DNA from: Oscillospiraceae bacterium
GTDB taxonomy: Bacteria > Bacillota > Clostridia > Oscillospirales > Oscillospiraceae
Length of the DNA stretch: 64,000 bases
Assembly (NCBI GenBank): GCA_015068495.1
Contig: SVKL01000002.1
Location: 33,526 to 97,525 of the forward strand
Reading direction: 5' to 3'
Under the pieces are notes generated by a model, which searched no databases, was not told the DNA's origin, and saw only the letters and a list, made by a program, of their open reading frames with translations. Shown here piece by piece: positions 47,353 through 58,900 of this stretch. The stretch's first letter is position 1. Each line of letters opens with the position of its first letter. Both the position numbers and the translations under genes were made by a program.

Positions 47353-50300
47353 ATGAAAAGAAGAATATTAAGTTTACTTATCGTATTGTGCGTGGCGATC
47401 AGCCTGTTGGCTGTATCCGCATTTGCGGCAGTACCTTCGATTACCGTTACGATGAACGGTCTTGAGTGGAAAAACGTTGAACAGGGTACAAGCTTGTACG
47501 CTATCACGACTTCTTCCACGGATGCTAACGGTTATCTCACCGGTACAGCTACCGAGTGTTTGGAAACTGACAACTGGAACATCCATTTGGATTACACCGG
47601 TGAAGTTCCCGTTTTGTACCTGCAGAACGCTACTTTGAGTAATGTTGAGACAATCAACGAGGACGAAACAATCACCCTCGGTAATGCTCTGACTGTTACG
47701 ACAAACGGCGCATTTGTATTGAATTCTGTGGAAGGTACAACCAATACGCTTTACAACAAGAGCGACGAGAATGGTTGGTCTACAAGTGAGGTACCTTTGG
47801 CACTGAATGCGAAGCTGGGCACCACGATTACCGGCACCGGTAAGCTGATTGGTGAGGCTCGTACCTATGTACGTTATACCGGCCCCATCATTAGCACATC
47901 TTATGAACTGACATTCAAGGATGCAGATGTAGATCTGGTATCCCGTCAGTACGACTACGGTGCAATTAATACAGGCGCCAATGTGACCTTTGACGGTGGC
48001 AACGTAAAGCTGTCCAGCGGAAATGGCACTGTGCTCATTAAGCGTAGTAGTGCTAATAGTGTGGTGACTGTCAAGAACGGCGCTAACGTACAGCTTACCG
48101 GCAATGGCAACAGCCCTGTCATTACTAATACCGGCGACGTTATTGTAGAAAACAGTACTCTGGAGTACACCAACATTAATAGCGGCTGGGCAAGCGGCGA
48201 GCTGCCCGTCTTCCCGAAGACCTCCGGTACCCATTTGGTAGAGTATAAGCTTACTTCGGATAAAAATACCGTAAGAAGCTTCCTGAGTACCGATGAGGCA
48301 GATGCAGACTATATTGCCGGCGGAACAAATATGTCCGCTACAGACACAGGTATGGATGCTATTGACAAAGGTGTGTACTATTTGAAGATCACCCACGTAC
48401 ATACCACTGCTGGCGGTTGTACGGAAGGCGGAGCCTGTCTGGACTGTGGTGCTGCAGTAGCACCTAAGGCAAATCACGCCTTCGATAACGATTGCACCAC
48501 GGCTGACAAGTGTGCAAACTGCGCTGTTGTCGCTGAGGCAAATGCAGCTCACGTTTTCGATGATAATTGTACCACTGCTGACAAGTGTGCAAACTGCGAA
48601 GCTGTAGCTTCTGCTGTCGCTGCGCATAGCTTTACCAATAAGGCATCTGACCAACTGGCTAAGGCTGCAACCACCACTACTCTTGCTGCCTACTATGTGC
48701 AGTGTGATAACTGTGAAGTAGTGAGCGACACCAAGACTGTAAAAGCTGGCCAGTATGCAATCACTGTGGAAATGCTCGGTCTGACTTGGACCGACATTGC
48801 AGAAGGCACACATAAGTATGCTACTACGGATGCTGAAACCCAAACAGCTACTGAGTGCACAGAGTCCGACAACTGGAATATCCATCTGGATTACACCACC
48901 GGTAAGACTCCTACTCTGTACCTGAAGGGCGCTACGCTGAAGGCTGCAGTAAATGCCGAAGCTAATGGCATTGCAGCTTTGAAGGTTACAACTAACGGTG
49001 CGTTTGTTCTGAATTCTGCCGCAGGTACAACCAACACCCTTACTAATGATGTACAGGCCAGCTACAACTCTTATGCTATGAACTTTTTAGCAAAGGGTGG
49101 CACTACCATTACCGGTTCCGGTTTGCTGGTTGGTAACACCACGCAGGGCGGCAACTCTGCAGCTCCCATGCGCACATGTTATGATTTGACTTTGAAGGAT
49201 GCCAATGTAGAACTGTCTACCGCTGCTGCTTACCAACCCTGTATTGCTGTTGCAGGCGGATGGGATCACGAAAGCCAAATTCCCGGCTTGGTGGTCATCG
49301 ATGGCGGTAATGTAAAGTTGACCAATATGGCTAATGGCCGCGGAATTGCCTATTTGCAAAACGGTTGGGGTCAAAGTGTAAGCAATAACAGCACCCTGAC
49401 TACCAAGACGGTAACTATTAAAAACAATGCCAATGTGCAGATTATCGGCAGCGGCAATGCCAACCCCATCGGTGCTGCCGGCGGCGTGATCGTAGAAAAC
49501 GCCACACTGGAAATTGATATGACTGCCAACGGTGGTCAGACCGGTTGGATCAGCGCAGAGCTTCCCAAGTTCCCCACCATTAACGGTACACATCAGGTTG
49601 AGTATATTGTTGCCAATAATCTGAATGTCACAAAGAGCTTCCTGTCCACCGATACAGCAGATGCTGACTACATTGCAGCAGGCACTGATATGACTGCTGT
49701 TGACAGCTACCTGCAATACCTAAAGATTTCCCACGTACATAACGTTGAAGGCGGTTGTACAGCAGGCGGCACCTGTGTAGACTGCGGCGCAGAGGTTGAG
49801 GCTAAGGCACACAGCTATGCAGACGACGGCGATTGCACCACTGCAGTTAACTGCTCCGTCTGTGGCAAGGTGGTCATTCCCGCTACTGAGCACGTGGCGC
49901 AAGAGGGTACTTACATCTGTACAGATGCAATCCCCTGCGTAAACTGTGATAAGAATTTCCGCGAGGCTGGTAATCACACTCCCAATGCAGACGACGGCGA
50001 CTGCACCTCTGCAATTACCTGTTCTGTTTGTGACGCTGTGACCACCCCGGCAGAGAGCGCTCATAAATATACGGACTTGGACGATACTACCTGTGACAAC
50101 GCAGGCTGTATTGCTACCCGTCTTGCCGGCCTGCACGCTACCATTAGCGGCGTGAATATGGACACCGTATACGGCGAGACCAAGTATGCTACTATGGGTG
50201 CAAACGGTGCAGTAGCACTGGTTGGTGTAGATGATGCTTGGAACATCAAGATTGACTTCACTGACGATGTTCCCGTACTGTCCCTGCAGAATATCACAGC

Positions 50301-52485
50301 AACCGGCGGCTCCTTCAACCTGAGCGGTAAGGGCGCTTTGCAGATCGATGTGCTCACCGATGTGACCATCACAGGTAACAACGTATTCACCCTCGCAATG
50401 GAAGGCGGCACAACGATTAGCTCTCCGACGAATGGCTTGCTGACCGTAAATATGTCCAGCACCAGCGGAACGAAGCTTCTGACTGTGCCTGTTGGTGCAC
50501 TGACCTTCAAAAATGCAAATGTTGCTTTTTCCGCCGTTAGATCCAGCAAATATACTGCAGGAGAGTATGCCGCTGTGGATGTTGCCGGTGATGTGGTCTT
50601 CTCCGGTGGTACCGCAACCATCACAGGCTCCGGCTCCAATATGGCGCTGAAGGTTGGTGGTGACCTGACTGTGGAGAAGGGTGCCAATGTTACATTGCTC
50701 TCCGATGGCTACGGCAGTGCAGCCGATGTGACCGGCGATATTAAGGTAAACAACGCAACCTTGATTGGTAGACATTCTTGGGGCACCCCCAACGCAACCA
50801 AGTGGCTGTTTAACAAGATGCCCACTGAGATGGTTGGTGTAAATGCTGTTTATTCCACTAGCCAGTGGAACTATGATAAACCCAACTATCAGAAGGCGCT
50901 GGCTGCTGATGCTACCAGCGAGTTCCTGACGAACTATGACACTACCGCAGGCGATGTTATTTACTACATCGCATTTACCCACACCTGCGTGGAGAATGAT
51001 GATTGCAGTAAAGAAATTATCTGCGGCTGTGGCAATGTAATTCCTGCTGCCGAGCACACTCCCGGCGAAGCAGTTGAAGAAAACCGCGTTGCGTCCACCT
51101 GTACTGTAGCAGGTTCCTACGACGAAGTCGTTTACTGCTCCGTATGTGACGCAGAGCTGTCCCGTGAGACCAAGGCTCTTGACCTGGCTGCCCACACTGA
51201 GGCAGAAGCAGTTGAAGAAAACCGCGTAGAGTCCACCTGTACTGTAGCAGGTTCCTACGACGAAGTCGTTTACTGCTCCGTATGTGACGCAGAGCTGTCC
51301 CGTGAGACCAAGGCTCTTGAGCTGGCTGCCCACAACGCTGAAGGCGTAGTAGAGCACAAGGACGCAACCTGCACCGAGACCGGTGTAGTTGGCGGCATCT
51401 ACTGTTCCGTATGTAACGACGGTAAGGCAGCTGCAGAGGAAGTTATTCCCGCTTTGGACCACGACTTCTCCGTATTGGTTGAGACCGTTGATCCTACTGT
51501 GGATGCAGAGGGCTACACAGTTTACAAGTGCTCTCGTTGTGATGAAACTAAGACGGTTACCGCCGGAGAGCTGACCAAGCCCACTTTGGCTTTGAACGGT
51601 ACTTCCATCACTGTAAACGATCCCAGCAATGTTCTTGTACAGACCGGCGTGAAGTACGTTGGCGTCAACTCCGGTATCGATGCAACAACCATCGTTAAGT
51701 GGACAGACTTTACCGGTTTGACCGGTACTGCTTTGGATGGCAAGAACGGTTACACCAATAATGGCAAGGCAACATCTATCCAATTGGCAGATAACGGCGA
51801 CTACATCTTCTATGTTATCTACAAGAATGGCGACACAAGTGCCTTCTACGCTGAGAAGATTACAGTTGTAGCTGCAACGGGTGATCCCACTGTTACCGTT
51901 ACCGGCAATACTGCAGCCTTGGACATCAATGGCAATACCCTTGTACAGTTCGGTGTGAAGTATGTTGGCGACGCAACTGTGAATGCTGCTGACCTTAAGA
52001 CTTGGAGCGCCTTTACAGGTCTGACCGGTAAGGCACTGGATGGCAAGAACGGTTACACCAACCTTGGTAAGGGTACCGTGGCTACCTTGGCAGATAACGG
52101 CAACTACATCTTCTACGTCATCTATAAGGATGCACTGGATAATACGAAGACAATTTACATTAACGCAACTGTAGCTGTTGCAAATGACAAGCCCGCTATC
52201 GAAGTAGTTGACGGTGTTGCCACTCTGAAGGCAAACGGCTTCACTATTGTACAGTCCGGCGTGAAGTATGTTGGCGATGCAGATGTTAATGCTGCTGACA
52301 TTAAGGGTTGGGGCACCTTTACAGGTTTGACCGGCACTGCCCTGAACGGCAAGAACGGTTACACCAACCTTGGCAAGGCTACCGAGGCTAATCTGACCGA
52401 GGCTGGCAATTACGTTTACTACGTAATCTACAAGGATGCCAATAGTGTAACAAAGACCACTTACTACAACGTTACTGTAGAGTAA
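47353..52485 (+). CDS. Giant secreted multi-module repeat protein (three WNIxxDY modules, Cys-rich linkers, 46-aa Cys repeats, three C-terminal ~100-aa repeats)
   Basis: Signal peptide MKRRILSLLIVLCVAISLLAVSAFA; modules with DNWNIHLDYTGEVPVLYLQNATL; SD aaaggag before ATG 47353. Confidence 0.85.
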   Translation: MKRRILSLLIVLCVAISLLAVSAFAAVPSITVTMNGLEWKNVEQGTSLYAITTSSTDANGYLTGTATECLETDNWNIHLDYTGEVPVLYLQNATLSNVETINEDETITLGNALTVTTNGAFVLNSVEGTTNTLYNKSDENGWSTSEVPLALNAKLGTTITGTGKLIGEARTYVRYTGPIISTSYELTFKDADVDLVSRQYDYGAINTGANVTFDGGNVKLSSGNGTVLIKRSSANSVVTVKNGANVQLTGNGNSPVITNTGDVIVENSTLEYTNINSGWASGELPVFPKTSGTHLVEYKLTSDKNTVRSFLSTDEADADYIAGGTNMSATDTGMDAIDKGVYYLKITHVHTTAGGCTEGGACLDCGAAVAPKANHAFDNDCTTADKCANCAVVAEANAAHVFDDNCTTADKCANCEAVASAVAAHSFTNKASDQLAKAATTTTLAAYYVQCDNCEVVSDTKTVKAGQYAITVEMLGLTWTDIAEGTHKYATTDAETQTATECTESDNWNIHLDYTTGKTPTLYLKGATLKAAVNAEANGIAALKVTTNGAFVLNSAAGTTNTLTNDVQASYNSYAMNFLAKGGTTITGSGLLVGNTTQGGNSAAPMRTCYDLTLKDANVELSTAAAYQPCIAVAGGWDHESQIPGLVVIDGGNVKLTNMANGRGIAYLQNGWGQSVSNNSTLTTKTVTIKNNANVQIIGSGNANPIGAAGGVIVENATLEIDMTANGGQTGWISAELPKFPTINGTHQVEYIVANNLNVTKSFLSTDTADADYIAAGTDMTAVDSYLQYLKISHVHNVEGGCTAGGTCVDCGAEVEAKAHSYADDGDCTTAVNCSVCGKVVIPATEHVAQEGTYICTDAIPCVNCDKNFREAGNHTPNADDGDCTSAITCSVCDAVTTPAESAHKYTDLDDTTCDNAGCIATRLAGLHATISGVNMDTVYGETKYATMGANGAVALVGVDDAWNIKIDFTDDVPVLSLQNITATGGSFNLSGKGALQIDVLTDVTITGNNVFTLAMEGGTTISSPTNGLLTVNMSSTSGTKLLTVPVGALTFKNANVAFSAVRSSKYTAGEYAAVDVAGDVVFSGGTATITGSGSNMALKVGGDLTVEKGANVTLLSDGYGSAADVTGDIKVNNATLIGRHSWGTPNATKWLFNKMPTEMVGVNAVYSTSQWNYDKPNYQKALAADATSEFLTNYDTTAGDVIYYIAFTHTCVENDDCSKEIICGCGNVIPAAEHTPGEAVEENRVASTCTVAGSYDEVVYCSVCDAELSRETKALDLAAHTEAEAVEENRVESTCTVAGSYDEVVYCSVCDAELSRETKALELAAHNAEGVVEHKDATCTETGVVGGIYCSVCNDGKAAAEEVIPALDHDFSVLVETVDPTVDAEGYTVYKCSRCDETKTVTAGELTKPTLALNGTSITVNDPSNVLVQTGVKYVGVNSGIDATTIVKWTDFTGLTGTALDGKNGYTNNGKATSIQLADNGDYIFYVIYKNGDTSAFYAEKITVVAATGDPTVTVTGNTAALDINGNTLVQFGVKYVGDATVNAADLKTWSAFTGLTGKALDGKNGYTNLGKGTVATLADNGNYIFYVIYKDALDNTKTIYINATVAVANDKPAIEVVDGVATLKANGFTIVQSGVKYVGDADVNAADIKGWGTFTGLTGTALNGKNGYTNLGKATEANLTEAGNYVYYVIYKDANSVTKTTYYNVTVE
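51067..51342 (+). repeat. Tandem 138-nt (46-aa) Cys repeat, two copies
   Basis: gaagcagttgaagaaaaccgcgt... at 51067 and 51205; EAVEENRVxSTCTVAGSYDEVVYCSVCDAELSRETKALxLAAH. Confidence 0.9.
51586..52482 (+). repeat. Three ~100-aa C-terminal protein repeats
   Basis: GVKYVG..........W..FTGLTG.AL.GKNGYTN.GK........NG.Y.(F/Y)YVIYK repeated three times. Confidence 0.9.
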
Positions 52486-52520
52486 GGTTCTTACAGCACT
52501 TTAGCGAAAACCAATAACGG

Positions 52521-52552
52521 CTGCGGCCCACCTTTTGGTGGGCCGCAGTTTA
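52521..52552 (+). terminator. Rho-independent terminator-like hairpin
   Basis: ctgcggcccaccttttggtgggccgcagttta. Confidence 0.75.
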
Positions 52553-52733
52553 TTTGTTATACTTACCGCTACTTATTGTCAAATTTGTGGAAATTGCTGT
52601 AATTTTTTCAAAAAAGCGATGCAACAGGTAGACATAACAAGTTAATAAAACACATTATTTTGTTCAATGTGTAAAACAAATAGATATCAATTGGTAATAT
52701 TGCACGAATTTGTCCAAAAGTTATAAATTGTAA

Positions 52734-52762
52734 TTGAAAAGTTTTGGTAGAGGTGGTAGAAT
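52734..52762 (+). promoter_or_regulatory. sigma-A-like promoter of the dockerin/cohesin operon
   Basis: TTGAAA-N17-TAGAAT; duplicated layout of 47133. Confidence 0.6.
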
Positions 52763-52956
52763 AACACTGACGTATTTTGCCCTTTACGCCCTGCGACTGC
52801 GGGGAGCATAGGGCGGCGGAAAAGAAAATACATTATATAATATATAAAAGGTAGCAAGGAGAGAATACCAGTCGTTGCACCGTTTATATTTCAAAGGAAG
52901 TGATAACAGCAAAAAAACGGAGCAGACCTCTAAAAAAACTAGTAAAGGAGAACATG

Positions 52957-55900
52957 ATGAAAAGAAGAATTCTTAGCTTTCTTATGGCGTTGTGTATGGT
53001 GATTAGCCTGTTGCCTGTAACAACCTTTGCAGTAGGCCCCACAATCACTGTGGCAATACCCGGTCTGGATTGGACTGACATTGCAGAAGGCACACATAAG
53101 TATGCTACTACGGATGCTGAAACCAAAACAGCTACCGAGTGTGGAGAAAACGATAACTGGAATATCCATCTGGATTACACTACCGGTAAGACTCCTACTC
53201 TGTACCTGAATGGCGCTACGCTGAACACAGCAACGCAGGGCGTTCCTGCAATCAGCGTTTCTACCACCGGTGCATTCATTCTGCATTCCGTAGAAGGAAG
53301 CACAAACACAATTACCAGTACTGTTTCGAAGTACAACTCTAACCCCTTGTACTTTGGTGCAGCGAAAGGTACAACCGTAACCGGTACCGGTAAGCTGATT
53401 GCTGAAAACAGAGGCGGTACCAGTTCCAGCGATTGGGCTGGCGCTGCGATTAGAACAGAGTATAATCTGACCTTTGACCACGCTGATGTAGAGCTACTTA
53501 CAGAAAGTGGTCGTCAGGGCACGATTACCATTGGCTCCTCCAGCGGTTCTTCGCTGGCACACTGCCCCGGCGAGGTAACCTTCAAGGGCGGCAAGGTGCA
53601 TATGACCTCTGCCATCGGTCAGGTAGTCGGCTACCTGCAGCAGAGCTATAGCTATGGTAGCACCCTGAATACGATTACCAAGAATATTTATATTATTGAC
53701 GGTGCTGAAGTGACCTGCTCCACAGGCGCAACCCACACGATCTTCGGTATGGGCGGCGAAGGTAAGGTTTATATCACCAACAGTACCTTCCAGTATGAAA
53801 AGACTTCTTTCACCACATATGGCACGCCTGTCGATTTTCCTGAGTTAGTCGGCACGCATTTGGTGGAGTATAATACTGCTAAGAATACAGACAAGAGCTT
53901 CTTGTACACCGGCAACAGCGAGGCAGATAGCCTGGATGCTGATTACATCGCACCGGGAACGGATTTGTCTGCTGCTGGTATAAAGTTCTATAGCTACCTG
54001 AAGATCTCCCATGTACATGCTACCACTGGCGGTTGTACAGCTGGTGGCAACTGTAAGGACTGCGGTGCAGAAGTAGCACCTAAGGCACACAGCTATGCGG
54101 ATTTCAATGCAACGATCTGTTCTGACTGTGGCCTTGCCCGTCCTGCCAGTGTATATGCTACCATCGGCGGCTTGAATATGAACACCTCCTACGGTGATAC
54201 CAAGTACGCCACTATGAGTGGCAGCGTTGCAACTGAGGTAGATGCAAACGCAGAGTGGAACATCAAGCTGGATTATACCGGCGATGTCGCTGTGCTCTCC
54301 CTGCAGAACATCGATGCAGCCGGCACCTTCAACCTGTCCGGCGCTGGTGCTTTGCAGATTGATGTACTCACCGACGTAACCATTACAGCTAACGGCGCAT
54401 TCACCCTCGCAATGGAAGAGGGCACAACGATTAGTTCCCCGACGAATGGCAAGCTGACCGTAAATATGGCTAGCACCAGCGGACAGAAGATCGTGACCGT
54501 GCCTGTTGGTACACTGACCTTCAAAAATGCAAATGTTGAGTTTTCTGCCATTAGATCCGGCAACCTTACTGCAGGTGAGTATGCCGGTGTAGATGTTACC
54601 GGTGATGTGGTCTTCTCCGGTGGTACCGCAACCATCACTGGCTCCGGCTCCAACATGGCGCTGAAGGTTGGTGGTGACCTGACTGTGGAGAAGGGTGCAA
54701 ATGTTACCTTGCTGGCCGGTGGTTGGGCAAGCGCAGCCGATGTGACCGGCGACATTCTTGTGAAGAGCGCTGATTTGGTTGCAAGACACTCCTGGGGCTC
54801 TCCCTCCGCAACCAAGTGGCTGTTCAATAAGGTACCTACCGCAGCTGAGGACGTAAAGGCTGTTTATTCCACTAGCCAGTGGAACTATGCGCAACCCAAC
54901 TATCAGAAGGCACTGACTGCTGAAACAGACATCCTGGATTGGGAAAACAACAAGATTTTCTACATCGCATTTACCCACACCTGTCTTGTGAAGGACTGCG
55001 CCGCAGGCCTGACCTGTGACTGTGGCAAGGTGACTGCACCCGCTGAGCACACGATCGTTGGCAACGACGGCGATTGCACAACAGCAGAGATGTGCGAAGC
55101 TTGTGGAATGATTTTTGAAGCTGCTGCTGATGCACATAGCTTCACCAACAAGCCGTCTAACAAGGTGGCTAGCGCAGCAACCGCTACTGCTCCTGAGTAC
55201 TGCTATGTGCAGTGTGATAACTGTGATGCAGTAAGCAACACCTTGAAAGTTGCAACAGGCAAAGCTCCCATTACTGTGGCAATGACCGGTCTTGTATGGG
55301 AAAATATCGAAGTAGGTACACACAAGTACGCTACCACAGATGCAGCAGGTTCTGCTACCGAGTGTGATGCAAATGCTGACTGGAATATCCATTTGGATTA
55401 CTCCGACAACACACCCGTTCTGTACCTGAAGAGCGCTACGCTGAATGCTACGCTGGATGCTAGCAGTGCTGGTGTTCCTGCACTGAGTGTTACAACTAGC
55501 GGCGCGTTCGTTCTGAATTCTGTAGCAGGTACAACCAATACCCTTACCAGTGCTGTAACCCACTACCTTGCTGCTCCTATGTACTTCGCTGCAGCACTTG
55601 GCACTACCGTAACTGGTACCGGTAATCTTGTGGGCAATGTTCCCGCAACTGGCAACTCCGCACCTGCGATTAGTACAAAATTTGATTTGACATTCAAAGA
55701 TGCCAATGTGAATTTGACTGTTGATGGCGCATACCGTCCCTGTATCGGTATGGCAGGCTCTGGTGACAATGAGGGCAATCTGCCCGGCTTGCTGGTTATT
55801 GACGGCGGCAACATGGTATTGACCAATATGGCTAACGGCCGTTGCATTGCCTACATGCAGAATACATGGGGCCAAGGCACAGGCAATAACAGCACCATGA

Positions 55901-58900
55901 CCTCCAAGACCGTAACCATCAAGGGCGGCGCTAATGTACAGCTCAACGGTAAGGGCAACGCCAACGTCATCGGCGCAGCCGGCGGCGTGATTGTGGAGAT
56001 CAGTACTCTGGAGATCATTATGAATGCCGGTAGCGGTCAGACTGGCTGGATTAACGCAGAGCTTCCCAAGTTCCCCCAGACCACCGGCACTCACTTGGTA
56101 GAATACAAGGTCGCTAGCGATTGGAATACCGCTAAGAGCTTCCTGTCTACCAATACTGCAGATGCTGATTACATCGCACCGGGTACTGATATGACAGCTG
56201 TTGACAGCTATCTGCACTACCTGAAGATTTCCCACGTACATAACGTCGAAGGCGGTTGTACAGCAGGCGGCACCTGTGTAGACTGCGGCGCAGAGGTTGA
56301 GGCTAAGGCACACAGCTATGCAAATTTTGATGCAACAGTCTGTTCTGACTGTGGCACTATCCGTCCCGCAGGCTTGTACGCTACCATCAGCGGCGTGGAG
56401 ATGAACACCTCCTACGGCGAGACCAAGTACGCTACTATGGATGCAACCGGTGCTGTAGCACTGGTTGATGAGGGTGCTGCTTGGAACATCAAGATTGACT
56501 ACACCGACGATGTTCCCGTACTGTCCCTGCAGAACATCACTACAGTTGCTCCTGCTAACACCTTCGTTATGAATGGTGAGGGCGCTTTGGTGATTAAGAA
56601 CCTCACCGATGTATCCATCACAGCAAACGGCGCATGTAATGCGTTTGTTTTGGGCATGGAAGGCGGCACAACCTTCACCTCTGAGGGCGAAAGCAAGCTG
56701 ACTATTCCCTTTAGCAATAACACCGGCATGACTTGTGTCATCAATGCGAAGGCAGGTTCCTTGACCTTCGAAAATGCCAACATTGACATTGATAGCGGTA
56801 GAGCTAGTACCTATGATGCTAAGTACCCTGCTGTCAACGCAGTTGCTGATGTGACCTTCATTGGCGGCACCGCAAAGATTTTGGGCGGCGGCGGCAACAA
56901 CGTAATTGAGGTTGGCGGCGATCTGGTTGTTAAGAACGGCGCAAACGTCACCCTGCTCTCCGGTGGCTGGGGCTATGTAGCCAATGTAGCCGGCGACATT
57001 CTTGTTAAGAGTGCTAACTTGTATGCAAGACACTCCTGGGGCTCTCCCTCCGCAACTAAGTGGTTGTTTAACAAGATGCCAGTTATGGCGGATGACGTAA
57101 GCGGTGTCTACTCCACTAGCCAATCTAACTACGCACTTCCCAACTATCAGAAGAAGCTGACTGCTGAAACTGATATCTGGGATTGGGAAAACAATAAAAT
57201 CTATTACATCGCATTCACCCACACCTGTATTGTAGATGACTGTACTGTAGGCGGAATCTGCGACTGTGGTGAGACAGTAGCTCCGCAGGCAAACCACGTC
57301 TTTGCAGACATTGATGCAACCAACTGTTCTGTATGTAGATTCACTCGTCTTCCTGGCCTGCACGCTACCATTAGCGGCGTGAATATGGACACTGCTGACG
57401 GTGAGATCAAGTACGCTACTATGGATGCAACCGGCGCTGTAGCACTGGTTGATGTGAATGCTGCTTGGAACATCAAGATTGACTTCACTGAAGATGTTCC
57501 CGTACTGTCCCTGCAGAATATCACAGCAACCGGCGCCTCCTTCAACCTGAGCGGTAAGGGCGCTTTGCAGATTGATGTGCTCACCGATGTGACCATCACA
57601 GGTAACAACGTATTCACCCTCGCAATGGAAGGCGGCACAACGATTACCTCCCCGACAGACGGTAAGCTGACTGTAGAAATGTCCAGCACCAGCGGAACGA
57701 AGCTTCTGACTGTGCCTGTTGGTACACTGACCTTCGAAAATGCAAATGTTGCCTTTAATGCCATTAGAGCTGCTAGTTATACCATAGGCGAGTATGCCGC
57801 TGTGGATGTTGCCGGTGATGTGGTCTTCTCCGGTGGTACCGCAACCATCACAGGCTCCGGCTCCAATATGGCGCTGAAGGTTGGTGGTGACCTGACTGTG
57901 GAGAAGGGTGCCAATGTTACATTGCTCTCCGATGGCTACGGCAGTGCAGCCGATGTGACCGGTGAAATTAAGGTAATCGCTGCAACACTGACTGGTAGAC
58001 ATTCTTGGGGCAGCCCCTCTGCAACCAAGTGGCTGTTCAACAAGATCCCCACTGTGCTGGATGGTGTAAACGCTGTTTATTCCGAAAGCCAGTGGAACTG
58101 GAGTAATCCTGCATACCAAAAGGCACTGACTGCTGAAACTGATATCTTGGATTGTGAAAACAATAAGATCTATTACATCGCATTCGCCCACAGCTGTGTT
58201 GCGGATGACTGCACTGAAGGATGGACTTGTGTTCACGGTCTGGAGTTTGCAGCAAAGGCTGCGCATACCTTCGATAACAACTGTACCACTGCTGATAAGT
58301 GTGCAAACTGTAGTGTTGTCACTGAAGCAAATGCAACTCACAATCTCGGAGACCTTAGCGTCACCGCAGGTGCTTGCCAGAACCCGAACTGTGAGTTCGT
58401 AAATACAGCTTCTGTGGAAATTTTCAATGAAGGCGGCGCGACTAAGTGGTCGAAGAAGGTGAGTGTTGGTGAAGTGTTCTACGCTACCAACGATGAAAAC
58501 GGTGTTGTAAGTGAGACCACCGAGGAAGTTGGAGACTGGACCATCAAGTTCGAATATCCTGTTGATGGCGTTCCCACCTTGACCTTCAAGGGCGCTAAGA
58601 TTCAGGGTAACAGCACCGGTCATGGTATGACATTCGGTTCAACCTGGTCCAACTTTAAGGTTGTTGTTCTGGAAGACAGCGAAGTCAACAACGGTACCCA
58701 CAACTGTTTCTGGGCTACCAGCATTACCGGCGACGTGATCATCGAAGGTGCCGGCAAGCTGACTTTGCGCTCCACCAGCGGTAACAGTCCTTATGGCTGT
58801 CCCTTGCGGCTAGGCAACGTAGGCGATGCTTACATTCAGAATGCCAATCTGGAGATTATCGGCGGTGTCTATATCATTAACGCAGAAACAGGTCAGAAAA

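Noticed and set aside
53845-58623. 1592-aa antisense ORF on the minus strand (also 49720-51783, 47374-48885, 60696-62228)
   Set aside because: Lies entirely antisense to strong repeat-protein genes with signal peptides and recognisable domains; the openness follows from repeated sequence and codon bias, and the translations are Cys/His/Ile-rich low-plausibility proteins.
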